Source: Takakia lepidozioides
Lineage: Eukaryota > Streptophyta > Takakiopsida > Takakiales > Takakiaceae
NCBI GenBank assembly: GCA_030704615.1
Contig: CM060731.1
Coordinates: forward strand, 49,228,001-49,292,000
Length of the DNA: 64,000 nucleotides
Direction: 5' to 3'
Of the stretch, positions 45,333-57,419 are shown one piece after another. The position numbers and the translations under genes were made by a program. The notes under the pieces were generated by a model. That model saw only the letters and a list, made by a program, of their open reading frames with translations. It was not told the origin of the DNA and searched no databases. Every line of letters starts with the position of its first letter. The stretch's first letter is position 1.

Positions 45333-47465
45333 CTAGGTGTACACTGTTCTGGATCTCTTCCTTTTGCTATTGTAGTTGATTGGGAGATATTGGTTTGCAC
45401 TGTCCTTGTGGATGGAGAGGTTTGTAGCAGAGATGTCCCAAGAAAGAATCTGAGAAAAAAAGAGAAGTGCCGATGAGGATGAGGGGAGTGCTGTGGAGTC
45501 CCACCAGCCTGGCATGAGTTTTTGGTGAGTTGGATGACTGTCCAGCATGAGGGTCCAGACCCTTTTGCTGTTAGTAGCATGAGGGACATAGAAACAGAGA
45601 GGGGAGCAAGCATGGGAGGACATGCTTACCATTGGAGGCGATTCGATGGTCTCCTTTGGTAGCAGGAAAGTGATGGAGGTGTCAGCCACCGCATTGGAGG
45701 AGATGTTAAACTGATTTTCCCCCACCAGTACGAGCTCCCTGTTTGTGTTTGGCTGCAACAGGGGCTGTTTTCCTTTCTCCTTCTGCATTTCGTAATGTTC
45801 GTCCACCCATTTGAGACCATGCTCGAAGATCTGCTTGCTGCGAGCCCATTCATTTGGATCCTTAACCCTGCAGGAGAGAAAGTACTTGCATACGCAAATC
45901 CACGAGTTATGGGCACCCGTGGTATCCAAACCTCTATTGTAGATCACTGGCATGACATGGACAATTGCTAAATCAGGATGAGAGTCATTGTTAACCACCA
46001 TGATGCCAATGTGTTGAATGTGATTTAAAGTGAGGTTCAGATTAGGGAAGAACTCCTAGAGCACCCCTAAGGTGAGTGCGAGCGTGATATCTCTTTCCTT
46101 CCCTACTCCAAATTGAAGGGCAATGGCCTCTGTAACCCATGCTGTCTGAAACCCTTCTTTGATACTTGGGAGGAAAAAATTGGTGTAGTCATCAATGAAG
46201 GTTTACAGCAGTGGGGTGACACAGATTGCCGCCTTCTCCCTCGCGTAGTTTGAACCCGGTGCCCATCCAGGCAGGGGCTTTGATTTGAAGGAGTGAAGTT
46301 CCAGGAAAGAGATTGCCAGGCTGCCACTGTCCAGTTGTTGGAGATCGGATTCTGTGAAGGGAAAGGAGGCCCAAGCCTCCATGATTCTTACGGGAAAGAA
46401 GCCAGAGCCAGAGGGTCTTTTGGGCGAGGTGGGGGCCGGTAGCTCTGCACTTCTTTTCCTTTTTTTTGAGGTGTGTAGCTTGTCATTGACTGTGATGTAT
46501 TCGTTGGTGTCCATTGCCACAGCCTCCGGCATTTGCAGATTTTGACCTTGGTTTGAGATGCTTTGCAGGGGCTGCGAAGAGCCTTCATCTTTCCTTGTGA
46601 CTTTTGCGCCTGGGCAGTCTACCTTGACATGTCCTTCAGCATTGCACCGAAAACAGATAACATCAAGCACCTCCTCCTTTATGGCCACTACTATGAACGA
46701 GTCATCTAGAGTTGGTAACTTGATGGAGCTGCCAATTTTGGCATTATCTGGCATGAGGACAACCAGCTTAGGGACTCCGTTATCTGAATTGTAATCGCTT
46801 TGCACCATCTCTGTGTCTACACTGACAATTTGGGCTTGGACTGGTTCATATACGTTAATCGCACTTATGAATGTGCCAAACCTTGCTCCGATTTCAGGGA
46901 GTGATGTGAGGTAAGTGGGTGGCAGGAAGGGTATCGCTAGGTCTCCAGAGAACACCTTTCCTGTGCCCCCAGTCATGCATCCAAGGTAAAATGAAGACCT
47001 TGACTGGGGATTGCTGGGTGTTGAATGCCAGCGCTTTGTCCACGTCTGATTTGGAGGAGAATAGGACAGCATAGAAGCCTCGGCCCATGGAGAGGCTGAA
47101 ATGATGCGCAAGTCCACCTTGGTGTCCGAGATGTTGGATTATCCAGCGCCTGATCTCAGCTCTAGGGCGGGGTCTGCCAGGGAAGTAGATGAGGATTCCT
47201 GTTTGAGTCAGTTTTTGCGCTTGTGCGATCAACTTGTCAAAGCGATAACATATTGCTCTGTTTCCACTTGCACCTCTGTATCTTCCCATAACGCCTCAGC
47301 GGGTCTGGGGGATGGCAATGTGGTATTTGGAGTCGGGCCTTTTCCAAGGATGGAGCCGGAGGCCTCAAAGGCATTTTTCTTGGTCCAGACCTGGTTTTTG
47401 CCTCTTCCTTGAGTGGAAGTTCCTCCGCATTTGCCGCACTTCGAGCTTCCACCTCTGGAGTCCAT
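45333..47465 (-). pseudogene. LINE-B ORF1
   Basis: The start MDSRGGSSKCGKCGG is at 47465. The frame shifts near 47250 (continuing as FDKLIAQAQKLTQTG) and again near 46960, then runs through L.SLPEIG and KLVVLMPD to the zinc knuckle CFRCNAEGHVKVDC at about 46610-46650. A basic KKRKRS patch follows. A further open segment (45333-46001) may be its C-terminal part. In L1 elements ORF1 packages the RNA. All frames are broken. Confidence 0.8.
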
Positions 47466-47500
47466 GACAAACCCGCCAAATGACGATGGTCAGCATGTCA

Positions 47501-49190
47501 CTTAGACTGGCGTTCTGCTGGGAGTAGTGAGAATGAGAGGGTAGATTTTAGAATTGAGAAGAGAATCAGGGGGTAGTTGGATGCTGCGGATGCAGCTGAA
47601 GCAGTGAGAAGTAGTGAGAAGAATGATACTCCAGCTGATGTTGAGGGAGCACCTTGAAGCAAATGAAAAGAGTGTGGGTGGAGGAGACAGATAGAATGAT
47701 CTTTTCTGTGAGAAGTTTCTTGGGAGAGCAAGGTAGAGATGAGTGCAGATGATCATGAGTTTGATGAACCCTGGGTCTTGGCGTACCTCAGTCCATCCTT
47801 GAATACACATATCGTTGCTTAAGAAGATAGGGGGGAAGAAAGTGGCTAAGTCCCTGGGCTCACTCACCGCAAACTGCGGAGCGACACCCCCCGGACTTTA
47901 TGTTGTCACCTACCCCATATATTCATAACCATATTTTTATTTAAATACGGTATCCCAAATAAAGACACCCAATTTATTTCTAAGAATATTGTAAAATTTA
48001 TCTTCAAAGAATATATGTTACCTTATTGTTTTTTGCATGCTGTTTGGAAAAAAATGGAAATGACTTCCCCGGGCTTTGCCTCTGAACCAGTCAATTGGGA
48101 TCTGTTTTTTTTGTGACATGCACGCTAAACACAGGAAACTAGAGATTCAAGTTAGTTATCATATCAATGCTTCTCAATGTGTTCAGGCTATGAATTATAA
48201 TCGTGGAGTCCGGTACTCGGAGGAGTTTTTGTAGGGGCAATCAGTGTGTGTTCGTGTGCAACCCGAGAAGATTGTCTCCAAAGCTGCAAAGTGAATTGAA
48301 GGCCGTTGCCTCATAGTGGAGAAGCTGCGTGGAAGATAATACCTCTTGCTACCTCAACATGAATCTGTTCCAGTTCTTACTCATTGCAGGGTTCATTTGG
48401 ATTGCTTGCTACATTGCAAATTTGTCTTTGATTTGACTTGTTTGGATGTAGAATGCAGCTGTGTCTACTTATGCTTGTCTGTTCATGAGTGTAGGTAAGG
48501 TGCTCTAAGGCAGTTTTCTGTTGGTACCTTTGTAGACTCATTCTTCTGTGCTCCATGCACTAAACTATGTGGTTTTGGTTAGTGAATAATGCTCGACATT
48601 TGGAGGATGACGCTGATGAAGTAGACTAGGATCACGTGATAGTCTTCTGCATCATCTTGTTACACGATTGGGGTTTTTCCCAAAGGGGTTTGATTCACTC
48701 ACCTTGCATAGTAAGGTTTTCTCCTTGGGTTTTTTCCATCCCTCTCATGCCGGATGCACTTCAGGTTGATAATGATATATTACGCTTGGAGTTGTCAGAT
48801 TTGGTTTGGCTTTAGCCTCGGGGATGAATCCTCATGCTCGTTCTGGAGCTCGCTACTGGTGGTGCATGGAGGCTTTATAAATGTGAAGTCCAAGATTCGA
48901 CCTCGTGATGGATTCCATTCTGTTGTTTGATTTAAAGATAAAGTGCCAAGCCGTTGAGGCAAGTTACCTCCTATCTTATTTTAGCCTCGAGCTGAGGTGT
49001 GGTACTCGAGGTCTTGTAATTTGGCAAGCCAACAAGGGCTGAGCATGTGTACATCCAGGATGAGTCCGGCCTGATTATTCAATGGAAATAGAGACATGAT
49101 CTTTCTCAGTGTGTTTTGTGTAATCATGACGGTCTATCATAACTGTGATGTATTGGATGTAAAGTGTGGATTCTCTATAGGGTAATGCAT
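47501..49190. other. LINE-B leader and gypsy-like remains
   Basis: Next to LINE-B is its GA-rich leader (minus strand, to about 47880). At about 48110-48370 the plus strand, read with stops, gives fragments such as HAKHRKLEIQ, VRVQPEKIVSKAA and VEKLRG. These resemble the C-terminal end of gypsy integrases and may be from the same decayed element type as 41.2 kb. No gene recognised to 49190. Confidence 0.4.
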
Positions 49191-49460
49191 TGAGTGGAGG
49201 GCATTCCCGAATTTAAGGGCGTGACGTCGAGGCGGTAGCCCATGGGAAGGGCCCGAAAATCCGAGAATGCTCGACACACGACTAGCATTACTCTGCATAA
49301 AGAAATGCCAAAAAATTCAAAAAAAATCTAATGGCCAGTGCATTTTGTAAGAGGTAGAGCCCTCACCCCAGGACTTTCCTGGATTTGAGGTGCCTGTACC
49401 GAGGGCGGAGCCCCAGGGGTCGAGAATCCAGGAAAGTCCAAGGGCGAGGGCTTTACCTTT
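49180..49460. repeat. Two adjacent foldback structures
   Basis: The first (about 49180-49300) has imperfect arms: GTAATGC..GCATTCCCGAATTT facing AAAATCCGAGAATGCTC..GCATTAC. The second (about 49348-49460) has arms AGGTAGAGCCCTC..GGACTTTCCTGGATTT facing AATCCAGGAAAGTCC..GAGGGCTTTACCT. Both loops contain similar GGCGG(A/T)GCCC sequences, so the two are probably diverged copies of one element. Confidence 0.65.
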
Positions 49461-52400
49461 CGTAAAAAATGAAGCTGGACGTTTTTCGAGACTGCTCGTT
49501 TCTCCTCTCCCTTGCCACTAGGGTTTCATTGTCACGTGCATTAAAATCGCTGCCCAAGTTTGAAAAGTTACAAGTTTCCGTTTTACTTTGAGATATGTCG
49601 AGTCTTTTATTTGTTAACCCTTTACTACGTGTAAACTGTTTGCCCAATATTAAGAATAATATATCCATAATATCAGTCCCAAACGTTCAAAAAATAAAAT
49701 CAGCGAAAACCCAGCGGACAATTAAGAGGCTGTCTGAAAACATGTGGCGGGCTCCACTCTAGAGCATGCGGGAAATGGCATGGGCCCCACATAGGTGTCA
49801 CTTGCCATATGTTAGGAGACTTATGGAATGTTCCAGAGGAGTGCAGAACACTGGAGGGAGCGGGTCCCACTAGAACGCACCTATTTAGAGCAACCTTCCC
49901 ACCGTTTAAGGAAACAGACAAGACTGGTCGGGTACACTTCTCACTTCCATGCATGGGGCGGCGGGGCAGACGCTTAGCATTGTAGCACAGGCTAGAGAGC
50001 GCAAGTTGCATGGAATGTACCAAAGGGTAGGCGAGGAACCTTGGAGGGAGGCTTGGTGTGGTGATTAGAGGTTGGCTGGAGCAAAGACAAGGGAGGTGGC
50101 AAAGCAAGTATAACTTATGGTGTCACTTGACCCAGAAGGGCTACTGCCTTCCGGTAGGAAGGTGGACACCTTTGTAACAACCAACAGGGTGGTTTGAACC
50201 CACAACCACTCGTAAGAGGGTGTATGCTACATGTTGGTTGTTCAGCAAAGACAAATATGAGGAGGAGGTCGTGCTAGCAGCTGGCGGCAACTAAGGACCA
50301 GCAGGTTCATTCCATTGCTAAGTTCTCTGCTTCATTGCTAAGTTCATTCAGATGCTACGCTCGGCATGAACGGAGGGTTGTTATATTCCATTAGGGCGAG
50401 TTATATATTTTTATTATGTTACAAATTCATGTCAGGGAAGCCCTAGTTTTAACAAAGCCAAAAAATCTGAAGGTTTTTACGCATTTCGGAATGCACCCCG
50501 GGGAGCACATGGGGTGAATGCACCCGATCAGCTTTTTAACGGCACAATAGATACAAACAATTTTTTTTGGCAGTGCTTTACGTATGCTGAATTGTGAGTG
50601 GACATTGGGAGAATAGCCTCTAGCGAGGATTCCCCACGCAAGGAGACCATGCCAAGATTCTCTTTTCGTACGGCCCAGGAATGAAAAGGAAGTTTGGTGG
50701 CTTTTGTTGGCAGAAATATCAAATAGCCAGCCCCATCCAGACGGTGGTGTGGATCCATCTTTCTAAAGACCCTAAGCCTTTTCTGCCAAGACATGTCACA
50801 TGTTGAAATATTTTGCCAGTTCAGCCACCTGGCCCACTCCTGCTGCTCTTCTTAATTAGAGGCACAAAGGCCAAACTGAGCATCCATCTGGGGACGAGAA
50901 CGGCAAATTTCTCTTTTAAGGTTGTGCAGCTGGCATTGTCGAGACTCTAGATCATTGCCTTCTCTCCTGGCCTCCGGGGCCTGCCCCAGAAACATCCCAA
51001 CTCACTTGCAAAAGATTTACAGCCACAGGATAGAATTTGCCATTCTCAAAGCTCTCTTCACTCAAATGCTGGCAGGATGGGTGCCTGTGATTTGGGAGAA
51101 AATCGCCCTACAGGTCATACTTGGCCTATAAAGAATAGACTTCCATTTAAACTTTTCATCACTATATTTTGGCACCTTCCAAAAAGCTGTCAAGCCTACA
51201 GTAAATCACTCAAACTTTGTGTTGTACTTACCAGGTCGACTGTTGCTCCAACTCTACCCCCATTGTGAGATAAAAGGGAAGTTGGGTCTGGAAGGAGGAA
51301 GTGTACTCTGGTTAAGGGGGCAGCATATGGGTTCGGCCGCGTGTTATTATTACTACTATATGATTGCTCGCTGGCCATATCTGAGTTTGTCCTGTACTAC
51401 ATTTCAGGTTGGATGATAGTAACCTTCCAGGCCTGTCTCGGGCTTTCTGTATCATGTGCTGCTGTTCTGGAGTTTGATTCTGCTGTTGGGGTAAAGCCCA
51501 GCACTTCTTCTAGCACACAATATCTTGGTAGATTGTTGTGAGGAGGAGAAGTCCTGCATCTCCAGTCAGTACGCTCTGTTAGCTTTCTTATTGAGTAGGG
51601 AGCATTTAGGCTCCACAGATTTCTCAAGCTTGTAAGTACTGGTCAGTTCTCCTGTATCATTCAACTATCAAGTCTTTGTACTACTGCTTGCAAACAGTAA
51701 AGATCTCTGTCAATGTCATTGAGTGAACCTACTGGTAGCCCAGATCAGAGGTTGCTATCACTGTGAAGACAGATGTAGTTTTCTAACGGAACAAATGAAG
51801 GTATGTGATCGACTTGTTGGTTTAATATGTCCGACTCGTCAGATTGCTCTCACAGACACATCCATTGCATCTGTGCAAAGCCCTTGTTGGTGGACACGCT
51901 TCCTTATTTTCACAGCTAATTACAGTAACACTCAAGGGTCTCCAATCCATAGCAAATCTTAGCAGTTGAAGCGGCTTAGGTTCCCTCTCCAAAGCTGGTT
52001 GCTCTCAGCTCTCAGAAGATGCTGCAGAAACACGCTTTGTAAAACACCCTGAGGTGGTACTCGGCCATGGTAGTCTTCGATATCCTTAAAACACCAATTC
52101 ACTACCCTACTATGGATCAGTATCTACAGAGGAAACGTATGCAACTCTCCCACTTCATCCCTGGAAGATCCATCTCCTAATGGAAGCCCCTGTGGAAGTC
52201 TATCTTTGATTTTGAGAGTGAGTGGGCAGCTTGTGCCCTTGGTCATGATCTAGAAGGTTCTAACTTTAGAGAACACCAACTTGAGGAGCACGCTCAGCGC
52301 GTTACAACACACCCACTTTAAGGACCAAGCCTGTAGAGGAGGGAGCATATTCCAGGCTTAGAAAGACTGGCTTTACAGGTTGTAGCATCACAAATCCCAT

Positions 52401-52688
52401 AACATGGATTATCATCTGAAATTGTCACACACTGAGTGATACATCATACTAAGTCTTTAGATCCCCCAATTATTTTACCAAAAACAAAAGTCTTTTGGGT
52501 GGGTCCCCACTGGGTTGTCCTTATGCATAATCTCACCGGCTACAGAATTCAGATGTTACTTTTTCTAAAGTTTGTTTAAAAGAACTTCCAAATATAGAGC
52601 TACCGATTTGGATTCGATAGGGCAGATTGATGGAATGCAGAATGTTGAATGTAGAGCTGGGTGGCTGTCTCACCTTATGAACGTTAGA
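49461..52688. other. Repeat-derived region without a recognised gene
   Basis: Frames on both strands are short. The minus frame 49700-50107 shares the segment GGGTACACTTC..CCATGCATGGGG with 55.67 kb and is therefore repeat sequence. The minus frame 50528-50794 (KRLRVFRKMDP) may be a LINE remnant but is not certain. From 51.1 to 52.7 kb, next to the 3' end of the P450 gene, I recognise nothing. Confidence 0.35.
50110..50240 (-). repeat. Possible tRNA-derived SINE fragment
   Basis: The minus strand contains GTGGTTGTGGGTTCAAACCA, which fits a polymerase III B box (GGTTCRANNCC). A similar string, GTGGTTGTGGGTTCAATCCA, occurs on the plus strand near 55550. No cloverleaf can be folded, so this is not a functional tRNA. 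Confidence 0.4.
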
Positions 52689-54962
52689 TTAATACAAATG
52701 TGAAGGCAGACGAGGCTCTGCAATCACACGCAATGGATTTACCCGAGACAGCATCCCCCCTAGAAATTGCTCTGACATGTCCACCTGATCTTTTGGGTCT
52801 TCCTGATTTGGCATTCTAAAATTGAAGCTATGGATTAGACGAGCCACGCATATCTGCACGAAGAGCATTCCCAATGAAATTCCTGGACATTGACGTCTTC
52901 CTGCTCCAAAGGGTAATAACTTAAAGTGCTGGCCTTTTACGTCGATCTCAGGTTGCGTAATAAATCTCTCGGGGTCGAACTCAAGGGGCCTTTCCCAGGT
53001 AGCGGGATCCCTTTGGATAGCGTAGATGTTGACGAGCAGGCGTGTTGGGGCTTGTAATTGATAGCCTGCAACTTGGCACTTCTCTATTGACTCACGCGGC
53101 ACTGACAAAGGTGCAGGGGGATGAAGACGGAGCACCTCCTTTATAACTGCCTGGAGGTAAGATAGACTGGGAAGATCAGATTCCTCCACCCTGCGACTGG
53201 TACCCACCACAGAGTCCAGCTCAGCCTGCAAACGCATCATAACTTGGGGATGTCGCAAGAGCTCTGCTATTGCCCAGTCTGCTGCGCTCGAGGAAGTATC
53301 TGTTCCAGCGACAATCATATCCTGCATGGACACGAGCATTTTAATTGAGCTGACTCATTCAAATGGTCATTCTCAAACTGCACAGCTCCTATCAAGTGTA
53401 GAAAGATTCAACCAGTTGAAAAGATACTAGCTTGCCGGTGTGCCGATGCATTAGATAACATTTGATCAGTAGACATCTAAGTGAGCAAACTTTTGAATCT
53501 ATCCAACATGCGTACACTGTGCCCCTTCCTCATCTATGTGCGTGCACATCAGTAGCTGCCTCCGTTCCCGGTCTATGTACAAAAGATACAAGGAAAAAGG
53601 TCTGAAGGTGCAGATCATGCTTTAATAAGAGCTCGAAAGTAAGTTCCAGATATATAATGTACGTGTTAAATTAGAAGCCTACTGCTGCAGAGAGATTGAA
53701 CAATACTACTATCAAAACTTTCACTGTAGCTTCAGGAAGAAAGCCCAGTCCATCTTCTGAAGGGGTGGACAACAAGGTGTCAACGAAGTCCTTGGGGTCG
53801 TGATCGTCGCCTCCTTGTTTGCTTCCTAGTGCAGCATATTTCCGGTTGAGAATCTCTCCCAGTATTTCGTCTGCTCTGTTTTTCACCTTCCATATGTGGG
53901 CATCGTAGCCTAATATCCTCGTGACTCGTTGAAGGAATGGAATGAAGTCACCAATCAGGATTCCCACTTGAGCCCTGAGCAAGCTGAGAACCAACCCCTT
54001 GAGTTGTTGGCCAGTTTCCTGCTGACCCACCTTGTCCGCGCCAAAGTATCTGCGGGGCAAAAATCGTCACATGTGGGTCACATTTTAAACCTCAGATCAT
54101 GTGAACAGATTTTGGCCAGGATTATGAGGTTCCAGTACAGGATATCTAGTGCACAGTTTTCTCGATCTAGTTCTTGACTTAGAGCACGTCAATCCGACCT
54201 TCATCCGATCCTCCTTCGATTAACAAGTGATGGACCTCCGTCTGACAAACTTTACTTCAGTATCCTTCAACCAAACTAGAGACAGCGGAGGGGATTTAGG
54301 GCGATTTCACCGTACCTCTTGTCCAGCATCAGGCGTGTGATGACGTTGTCAGTCAGATTCCCCACCTTGAGAGTGAGGTCCACTTCTTTCCCTTCTTGTG
54401 CATCGAGCAAGATGGCCCTCACTGTTGCGTTTATCTCCTCCGTTCTGCCTGGACGAGACGCATCCAGGCGCTTGCGTGAAAAGAGCTCCATCACGCAGAT
54501 TTTCCTCAAGTACCTCCAGTAGGGACCATAAGGCGCCCACACGAGGTCAGTGAAGTTGTTGGTGACAATAGCTCCAGACACGGATGGCGGGCGGCTTGCA
54601 AACACCTTATCATTGGATTTGAGAAAAACTCTTGCTGATTCTGCATTAGAGATTATGACAGTGGGCGCGGAGCCCAAGCGCATATACATGGTGGGTCCAT
54701 ATCTAGTAGCGAGGGTCTGTAGTGCCTGGTGGGCGATGGTGCCTCCCATCTGATGGAGATTTCCTATTACTGGCCAAGCGCGTGGTCCTGGGGGAAGCTT
54801 GAGAGAATTTCCCCCACGAAGGAACAGGCCCTTAGCCAACAGGCTTATTGTGACTATGCCCGCAAGCACAAGCATCGTCAGGTTGCGTTGAGGCCGCCAT
54901 ACACTAGTTGCTTCAGCTGATAGTAAGGTTACGTAGGAGAGATTCTCGTTTGGAGTCACCAT
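52689..54962 (-). CDS. Cytochrome P450 monooxygenase, plant A-type
   Basis: Three exons on the minus strand, phases consistent: 54962-54316, 54049-53710, 53321-52689 (539 residues). A hydrophobic anchor at residues 28-46 places it in the endoplasmic reticulum membrane. The hinge PPGPRAWPVIG follows. The oxygen-binding I-helix is AGTDTSS, at the start of exon 3. The K-helix ExxR is in KEVLRLHPPAP, the PERF motif is FDPERFI, and the haem-binding loop is FGAGRRQCPG with the Cys ligand. All catalytic residues are present and the length is normal. The sequence is of the A-type class, which acts in specialised and phenolic metabolism, but I cannot assign a CYP family or substrate. It is an intact gene inside a repeat-rich stretch. 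Confidence 0.95.
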
Positions 54963-55042
54963 CTGGGTCCTTGGATCAGCACGATAGAGCCTGGGCTGGG
55001 AAGAGAGGGTGGCGAAAGAGGCAAGTCTGCTTCAGTGTAACT

Positions 55043-55053
55043 CCCTATATATC
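55043..55053 (-). promoter_or_regulatory. TATA box of the P450 gene
   Basis: On the minus strand GATATATAGGG lies about 85 bases upstream of the start codon at 54962, a normal position for a plant core promoter with a short leader. Confidence 0.5.
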
Positions 55054-55204
55054 TCCTATCACTCAAGTCACCATAGAACTGTACATCCCTAGGCACGCAG
55101 TAACCATTTCATATTCAACATGTTGTCGCCACGTGTCAAGCCTTTTTTAGGGGACAGGGCCTTGATAATATTTTATTTGGAATCTTTAGATTATATTATA
55201 TTAA

Positions 55205-55440
55205 ATTACTTATACCCGGGTTGTACGTTGGTACGTTGGTACCAGTGCCATTGTGCAGATCGGGTTTTGACCCTGGGTACCCCGCGGATTAGGATCACCC
55301 GGACCCATCCTATCACCAAAAACCGGGATCCGGGTTCATTTCAAAAAAAAACCCCGATCACGATCCGGACCCAGAACCCGGTTCCCGTGGACCAGTGTAG
55401 CGGGTCAGGGTCCGGGTCTTAATAACAGGTGGAGCATGCG
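55205..55440. repeat. CCGGATCC-rich repeat, left copy
   Basis: Dense in ACCCGG, GGATCC and CCGGGT strings with a short A run. A second segment of the same character lies at 56190-56335. The pair brackets about 750 bases that include the SINE-like sequence. Confidence 0.55.
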
Positions 55441-55469
55441 GGGTCCACCGTAGATGTGGTAGGTTGTGC

Positions 55470-55720
55470 AATGTGTAGCCATAGGCCGCTGCAGCAGCCT
55501 GCCAGCCCCCCAAGTTGTAGCCCAGCTGTAAAGGCCACATACCACCTCAAAAGTGGTTGTGGGTTCAATCCACGGATTGGTGTCACAAAGTTGTGCTCTT
55601 GGGTCCAATGACACCATCATTTAGGGCCGATTCCATGTACCGGGCCCACCGTAAAAGGGAGAAAATGGCCGGGTACACTTCCATGCATGGGGGGGCGGGG
55701 CCAGTTGCCGAGATCCTGTG
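55470..55720 (+). repeat. SINE-like repeat with A- and B-box-like strings
   Basis: TAGCCCAGCTG (A-box-like, near 55517) is followed about 30 bases later by GTGGTTGTGGGTTCAATCCA (B-box-like, near 55553). The downstream segment with GGGTACACTTCCATGCATGGGG is shared with about 49.94 kb. It looks like a tRNA-derived short interspersed repeat, not a tRNA gene. Confidence 0.45.
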
Positions 55721-56189
55721 TGGGTTGCGCATCCCCATGAAATGGGAAGCGAGCTAGGTGGACGACCGTGCAAATTGAATGGAGTCTCCACTTACCTGCA
55801 ACGTTGTGCTAAAGTCACGCTTATCTGCAGAACCCTGTCACGCTAAAGTCCAAAACGATTACTCGGTCACTGAGCTCCACATGACATTGGAAATGCTTGC
55901 ACCTGGCGAACTCTTTTTTTTGTGGGTCGGGCTCCTCCCACGCGGAAGTACGCCCTTATGCCTCCCCAAGGAGGCATCATATATAATTATTAGGCTGGCT
56001 CCCACATATCTATGCTATAGTCATCTATGAGCCATGAGGCATATTACTGTTGTTAACATGTTTCAAAATTGATATTGAAGAATTGAAGAATCGAACACAA
56101 TTTCTATTTTAGTTCTTGTGTTAAATGAGCAATACATATTCATGGTATCATATTTTGAAGGAACGTGTCTTTAAATGAAATTATAAATT

Positions 56190-56335
56190 AACTAGGACCC
56201 GGATCCGAACCCGGACCGGACCGAGTCCGTGTTGAGGAACCCGGACCCGGATTTTTCAAATTTCAAAAACCCGGATCCGGCGGACTTGGGTCCAAAAAGA
56301 AACCCAACCTCGGATCAGACTGGTTCCTTGAAAAG
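56190..56335. repeat. CCGGATCC-rich repeat, right copy
   Basis: Strings such as GGACCCGGATCCGAACCCGG and AACCCGGACCCGGA repeat here. See the related segment at 55205-55440. Confidence 0.55.
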
Positions 56336-56446
56336 ACACCCGCACAACACTGGTTGGTTCTGGCTGGTATTACAATTGGAGTACCACTGGTTGATAACCG
56401 TCGACAACTTGAAAAATCTTGCATCTATTGAGAGCCGACTGATGTT

Positions 56447-56932
56447 AGAGCATCTCCAGCGGTGCAACCCAAAATGCCCCGCCAAACGCACTCTCCCGGC
56501 CCGCTTGGCGGGGCCGGTTCCCAAGATGGCGGAGGAGCAGTAGAAGAACACCTGCGCAAGCCTGGTGCCTAGCTACCTTGGCCTTGTTGGTAGGGGCAGG
56601 GCGTACTTTGGCTATAGAGAGCATGGCAAAGTGGGGCATTAATGAGGGTTGCAGACACGTGTAGTTAGGCATTCAAACATGTGGCGGGCGAGCGGATTAA
56701 CGAGGGTTGCAAACATGTGTAGTTAGGGGAGGGAATTGAACATATGGCGGCCAGGTTTGGAGCCCGCCACATATGCCCAAATGTGGCGGGGCAAAGACAA
56801 ATTTGAGCGGCCTAGCCGGAAATAATTTGGCGTTTATTGCACCGTTGGGGTTTACTTTGGGCCCCGCCTTTTGTTGCCGGACTAGATTAACGCTGGTTGT
56901 GGCTTTACTGTGCTGCAGGAGATGCTCTTACA
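56447..56932. mobile_element. Harbinger-type MITE with TTA target duplication
   Basis: The left end TTA-GAGCATCTCCAGC (about 56447) and right end GCAGGAGATGCTC-TTA (about 56917-56932) are inverted copies. Each is bordered by TTA, the three-base target duplication typical of PIF/Harbinger elements. The interior (about 480 bases) has no coding sequence. It does have a tandem pair of GAGGGTTGCA.ACA.GTGTAGTTAG units (about 56645-56735) and several GTGGCGGG strings. Confidence 0.75.
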
Positions 56933-56934
56933 AT

Positions 56935-57110
56935 ATTATGAATGCCGTGAAACGGATATTTAAATATCTAAAGGGCACACTAAATTATGGGATTTGTTTT
57001 AGTTGGAGCAGTGAACAGGCTGAGAATACCTTGATGGGTTACTATCCCAATCAAGTCTGGGATACACTTGCGAGTCTCTATGAGGTCAAGACAAGCAGGC
57101 TGGTATTGAA
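56935..57110 (+). pseudogene. Copia-type polyprotein fragment
   Basis: The frame encodes NAVKRIFKYLKGTLNYGI, then a short stretch ending GYY where copia elements have GYSDAD. This is the junction of reverse transcriptase and RNase H in Ty1/copia polyproteins. Only this small piece remains, directly to the right of the MITE. Confidence 0.75.
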
Positions 57111-57419
57111 AACTTGTAAAAATATCTCAATGCCAGGTCGGGTTGGTATTAAAAAAGTAATATCCGCCCAACACTGATCAGTACAGGGCCATTGTTTACC
57201 TTTATTTGGGATTAATAAGAGATGCTTGTCCCATCTTCATGGAGCTCCCAGGTTATTTTTCCCTCTGTTCAATGGAATTTCAGGTCCTTCATCCCTTGTT
57301 TCTTTATTTTTGAAATAGGAGGAAAAAAATGAAATCGTCCGTTGGACCATACATACACACACATTATTTTTATTTTATTTTTTAAACAGAGACCGAGGGC
57401 CGGGAAACTTTATTTTGAT

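Larger units (their letters stand above)
42393..47500 (-). mobile_element. LINE-B, L1-like non-LTR retrotransposon, inactive
   Basis: Minus-strand order is: 5' leader (47.5-47.9 kb), ORF1 with an RNA-binding-like domain and a CCHC knuckle, ORF1 C-terminal region (45.3-46.0 kb), ORF2 endonuclease, reverse transcriptase, C-terminal region down to 42393. Several frameshifts and stops are present, and the reverse transcriptase has lost its central catalytic segment. A fragment of the same ORF1 family is at 9.33-9.71 kb. Confidence 0.88.

Noticed and set aside
49700-50107. Minus-strand frame of 135 codons
   Set aside because: Part of its DNA recurs near 55.67 kb and it shows no conserved protein motif; treated as repeat sequence.
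55490-55580. Possible tRNA gene
   Set aside because: A- and B-box-like strings are present but no cloverleaf with acceptor and anticodon stems can be formed.
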